DNA from: CAUZEO01 sp963578625
Lineage (GTDB): Bacteria > Verrucomicrobiota > Kiritimatiellia > SLOV01
DNA length: 17,015 nucleotides
Direction of reading: 5' to 3'
NCBI GenBank assembly: GCA_963578625.1
Contig: CAUZEO010000074.1
Span: forward strand, 1 to 17,015
The translations under genes were made by a program, and so were the position numbers. Each line of letters starts with the position of its first letter. The first letter of the stretch is position 1. Positions 14,436 to 17,015 of the stretch are shown here, piece after piece. Below the pieces are notes generated by a model. It made no database searches. It saw nothing but the letters and a program-made list of their open reading frames with translations, and had not been told where the DNA came from.

Positions 14436-14580
14436 CGCAGGGCGTTCGGTTCCCCAGGCACGGGCGGCGCTTGTGATTGATGGCCTGCAGGTCGAGTTCA
14501 GCGCGGACGGCACCATTGCGTTTTGGAGCATTGCGACTGGGAACGTGACCATTTGGAGTGGGCGTCGAGTCCGACCGGGG
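14436..14580 (+). pseudogene. Possible small coding remnant
   Basis: One plus-strand frame reads ALVIDGLQVEFSADGTIAF then WSIATGNVTIWSG. This resembles the opening strands of beta-sandwich domains in some glycosidases (x-L-x-V-E-F-D-x-x-G-x-I-x-x-x-x-x-x-A-T-G). No start, ribosome site or continuation is seen, so it could be chance. Confidence 0.2.
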
Positions 14581-14775
14581 AGTTGCGCGGTTCGTTCGCC
14601 CCGGTTGAGTCAGATCGTCCGCCTCGCGTATTTCTGAGACATGACTGGGACCGATTTATTCTCCTGCCATGATCTTCCCTTGCTCCGGGTCGGCCTGGAA
14701 GGCCAACTACATACGGGGGTTGCGCCTTCAACGTTAGGGTTTACTACCCTGGAGATCTGCGATGAACATTCATTT

Positions 14776-15570
14776 TCATGCATTGGCTCTCTTACGCAGC
14801 CTCGGCGCCAGGTAATCTGCAAGCTGCGCGCCGATGACCTGGTAGCCGGCCGGATTCGGATGCCGGTTCAGGAACCAGCCGGGGATCTCGGCCAGGTGTA
14901 TGTCCAGCAGGTTATCGAACATGTAGGCAACCGGGTCTCCCGTCGACGGCTCGTTTCGGATCCATTCGGGTGGGATGAGGGCGTGATATTTTTTGGGAAT
15001 CGCCGCCAACCCCAAGCGGCGATAGCTCAACATGTACGGGCCGCGCTGCAACTCGTCGGCATACGGACCGTACTGGTCAAGCAGCGGCAGCTCATCGGCC
15101 GCGGCAACCGCTCGCACCTGCGCGTTGATGATCTCGTGGGTATTTTCCGTAAAAACCGGATTCTCGCCGACGTATGGAATGACGGTCTCCAGCACGATCT
15201 CGGCCTCGGGATGATCGACCCGCAACCGGGAAATGAGCTTTCTGTAATTGGCAGGAAACTCCGTTTTGAAATCCTGCAGGACGCAGATGTCGTTTAGTCC
15301 ATAGCGAGTGAAGATAAAGTCGAACGGCGCCTGTCCGGCGGCATCCTCTTCATCGAGGCGCGAAAGAAGCAAATCGATCGAATCCCCGTCGCGGCCGCGA
15401 TTCACCACGTCCACCGGCGGCAGATCCGCTTCGGCCTCCAGCAGCTTGCGGACGATCTCTTCCAGCGTGTCGGCCGTCGGTATCATTTCACGGGGTACGC
15501 TGCCGATGAGGGTGCTGTCGCCGAGGAGGAGAATGCGGATCTTAGTCGGCATCTTGTCGTCTTGGACCAT
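14776..15570 (-). CDS. SGNH/GDSL hydrolase family protein
   Basis: This is a 264-residue esterase-like protein without signal peptide. Block I is LLLGDSTLIG with nucleophile S19; block II is NRGRDGDS with G59; block III is RYGLNDI with N93; block V is NRHPNPAGYQVIG with H237. The usual D of the DxxH dyad is not in place (LNRH), so catalysis may rest on a Ser-His pair or another acid. SGNH enzymes in such clusters often remove acetyl groups from glycans. The ATG at 15570 is preferred because AAAGGAGGA lies about 10 nt upstream; a GTG at 15579 would be too close. It is alone on the minus strand, divergent from the gene at 16021. Confidence 0.85.
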   Translation of the reverse strand: MVQDDKMPTKIRILLLGDSTLIGSVPREMIPTADTLEEIVRKLLEAEADLPPVDVVNRGRDGDSIDLLLSRLDEEDAAGQAPFDFIFTRYGLNDICVLQDFKTEFPANYRKLISRLRVDHPEAEIVLETVIPYVGENPVFTENTHEIINAQVRAVAAADELPLLDQYGPYADELQRGPYMLSYRRLGLAAIPKKYHALIPPEWIRNEPSTGDPVAYMFDNLLDIHLAEIPGWFLNRHPNPAGYQVIGAQLADYLAPRLRKRANA

Positions 15571-15595
15571 CACAGTCACTTCCTCCTTTGCCTTA

Positions 15596-15677
15596 TCTCG
15601 GGCACCTCAGCCCTGGAGTCGGCGGTCCCCGCCGTGTCTCGGGCACCTCAGCCCTGGAGTCGGCGGTCCCCGCCGTG
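15596..15677. repeat. 41-bp perfect tandem duplication
   Basis: Two identical units (15596-15636 and 15637-15677), each containing CCCTGGAGTCGGCGG and the hairpin GGCGG-TCC-CCGCC. It directly follows the ribosome site of the SGNH gene on its upstream side. A 24-bp part (15611-15634) recurs in inverted orientation at 15807-15830. Confidence 0.9.
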
Positions 15678-15754
15678 TCTGCTCCCCCGATGAAATGGAA
15701 AGAGCAGGAGAAGCGGCTGGCTAGGTCCGAGACGCGCACCTTCAACGAAAAATT

Positions 15755-15912
15755 CGATCGTTTCAACCTCTCACCTTGTCCTGTTCATTCCATGGGTGGG
15801 CAATCACGGCGGGGACCGCCGACTCCAGGGTTCGATGGATCGATCGTTTCAACCTCTCACCTTGCTCTCTTCATTTCATGGGTGGGCAATCACGGCTCCA
15901 TGGTTCGATGGC
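15755..15912. repeat. 86/73-bp direct repeat, inverted relative to the 41-bp repeats
   Basis: Unit 1 (15755-15840) and unit 2 (15841 to about 15912) share CGATCGTTTCAACCTC and CATGGGTGGGCAATCACGG with about four mismatches over the first 55 nt. Unit 1 holds an extra ~13 nt so that 15807-15830 is an exact reverse complement of 15611-15634. Its reverse complement also aligns with 15676-15710 (GATGAAATGGAAAGAGC), so both blocks belong to one repeat family in opposite orientation. No coding capacity is visible. Confidence 0.75.
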
Positions 15913-16020
15913 CCCCTTAGCTATCCATTCATTATTGTGCTGGCGATGCTGGAAACGGTATGAAACTGTGACCCGGCACGTCAACGGGCGACTGTTTTAA
16001 TAGTAAAGAAGGAAAGCGCA

Positions 16021-17015
16021 ATGCCTGCACTCCACAACGAACCCATTCAGATCGGCTCGCGACTCGAGTTGTTTATCGATGACGCGCTGATCGACCGTCT
16101 CGGGGGCGCCGAGCGGCGTCTGCATCATCCGGTGCCGCAAGAGGTCTCCATGGAATTCGACCGGCCCTGGGAAGGAAACCATTGCGGCGGGCAGTCCGTT
16201 CTGCGGACCGACGATGGACTGTACCGCCTCTATTACTCGGCAGGAAGACAGGGGCTGCCGGAGTTTATGGGCGACGGTGTCGACTGGGTCGATCCCAGTC
16301 AGATCTTCGGCTGTTACATCGAGAGTTCCGACGGCATCCACTGGACACGCCCATCGGTGGGGCAGGTCGAGGTGGCGGGGACACGTGAGAACAATATTGT
16401 TACGGCCCCCGATATCGGCGGCCGTTCTCCCGGTGCCATCGCCCCCTTCGAAGACACCCGGCCGGATGTCCCGCCGGAGGAGCGATACAAGGGCGTATCC
16501 GGTCTGAGCGGCCGGGTGTTTGCGTATTGTTCACCAGATGGGATCAACTGGCGATTGCTCAACGATGAGCCCGTCATCAAGGGTTACGACTCGGAGCACT
16601 TCGCCTTCTGGGACTCTGAGCGGGAGGAGTACCGGTGCTACTGCCGCCACCGCCGTATCACGGCATACCAGGCGGGGATGGAGGAGCTTGCTACCGACGC
16701 CGCCACGCAAACCGATGACCAGACCGGGCTGACCGCCGACGGCCTCGACAATGGGCGCGACATCACCACCAGCACGTCGAAGGATTTCATCCAATGGACC
16801 AAACCCGAGTTCATCTCGTACTCCCCGGGCCGCGTCAACGAACTGTACGAGAATGTGATTCAGCCCTACTACCGCGCCCCGCATATCGTCATGGGCTTCC
16901 CGATGCGTTATCTCGACCGAGGCTGGACCGCGGCGCTCGAAGCGATGCCGGGGTACGAGCATCGGCGCGACCGCGCGGCCATGTTTTCCCCCCGGGAGGG
17001 AACGGCCTTGACCGA
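16021..17015 (+). CDS. GH32/GH43-like beta-propeller protein, partial (3' end outside window)
   Basis: The open frame runs 331 codons to the window edge. AAGGA (16009-16013) lies 7 nt before the ATG. No signal peptide is seen. Residues 15-27 read LELFIDDALIDRL, then repeated blade motifs: LYRLYYSAG (68), GCYIESSDGIHWTRPSVG (98), VFAYCSPDGINWRLL (166), FAFWDSEREEYRCYCR (194) and DITTSTSKDFIQWTKPEF (247). These S-x-D-G-I-x-W and S-K-D-x-x-x-W motifs are typical of the five-bladed propeller glycosidase-like proteins annotated as family 32/43-like. The classical WMNDPNG of GH32 is not seen, so substrate and even activity are open. It is divergent from the SGNH gene, across the repeat cluster. Confidence 0.75.
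   Translation, partial: MPALHNEPIQIGSRLELFIDDALIDRLGGAERRLHHPVPQEVSMEFDRPWEGNHCGGQSVLRTDDGLYRLYYSAGRQGLPEFMGDGVDWVDPSQIFGCYIESSDGIHWTRPSVGQVEVAGTRENNIVTAPDIGGRSPGAIAPFEDTRPDVPPEERYKGVSGLSGRVFAYCSPDGINWRLLNDEPVIKGYDSEHFAFWDSEREEYRCYCRHRRITAYQAGMEELATDAATQTDDQTGLTADGLDNGRDITTSTSKDFIQWTKPEFISYSPGRVNELYENVIQPYYRAPHIVMGFPMRYLDRGWTAALEAMPGYEHRRDRAAMFSPREGTALT

Larger units (their letters stand above)
14245..14775. other. Gene-poor gap upstream of the operon
   Basis: No intact gene is seen. The gap holds a GC hairpin with a T6 tract (14327-14357, plus-strand sense), a possible coding remnant on the plus strand (about 14436-14580) and a small hairpin AGGGT-TTACT-ACCCT (14736-14750). I could not find a convincing promoter for the operon; TATCAT at about 14320-14325 on the minus strand is a possible -10 without a matching -35. 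Confidence 0.4.

Noticed and set aside
15596..15912. CRISPR array
   Set aside because: There are only two adjacent identical units without spacers, and the other copies are inverted and of different length; no cas genes are nearby.

Overview
The window looks like a GC-rich chromosome segment from a polysaccharide-degrading bacterium of the PVC group (Lentisphaerota, Kiritimatiellota or Verrucomicrobiota-like). The basis is a PEP-CTERM protein, secreted beta-sandwich proteins ending in a GQPY...YRIV module typical of Verrucomicrobiota-type secretomes, a stand-alone prepilin-like protein with an H-X9-DG-like end, a phytanoyl-CoA dioxygenase-family protein, an IS91-type transposase relic, and many carbohydrate-active enzymes and sugar isomerases. 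The assignment is inference from gene content; there is no rRNA or marker gene here.

Layout. 1-3764 (+): three genes for exported surface or matrix proteins. Gene 1 is a PEP-CTERM beta-sandwich protein. Gene 2 is a DNRLRE-type protein. Gene 3 carries two more copies of the gene 1 domain joined to the C-terminal module of gene 2. About 3865-4700: a terminator-like hairpin, two decayed gene remnants facing each other, and a 15-bp degenerate tandem repeat. 4713-5522 (-): prepilin-like protein. 5532-5917: gene-free, with a strongly structured ~150-nt element. 5918-6889 (-): phytanoyl-CoA dioxygenase-like protein. 6996-7368: IS91 transposase relic, itself interrupted by a 31-nt palindromic insertion. 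7424-8777 (+): a family 2 glycosyltransferase and an RmlC-type epimerase, both with a frameshift, probably the remains of a surface-glycan locus. 8795-14244 (-): a compact four-gene catabolic operon in the order GH123/DUF4091-like secreted enzyme, tagatose-3-epimerase-like protein, RpiB-like isomerase, TIM-barrel glycosidase-like protein. 14776-15570 (-): SGNH hydrolase. 15596-15912: a repeat cluster with direct and inverted copies. 16021 to the edge (+): GH32/43-like beta-propeller protein, cut by the window end.

How it may work together. The four-gene operon reads as a unit in which a secreted glycosidase releases a sugar, a metal-dependent epimerase and an RpiB/LacAB-like isomerase convert it, and a cytoplasmic glycosidase-like protein acts on an intermediate. 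The substrate cannot be read from sequence. Several promoters share TTGAC -35 elements, and related AAAT/CGC/TTTT boxes lie upstream of at least four genes, which hints at a common regulator.

The most noteworthy signals are the structured element at 5739-5889, the exactly bounded 31-nt insertion in the IS91 relic, the module swap among genes 1-3, the shared 23-nt box upstream of two minus-strand genes, and the inverted repeat cluster at 15.6-15.9 kb. I found no convincing new defence or mobile system.
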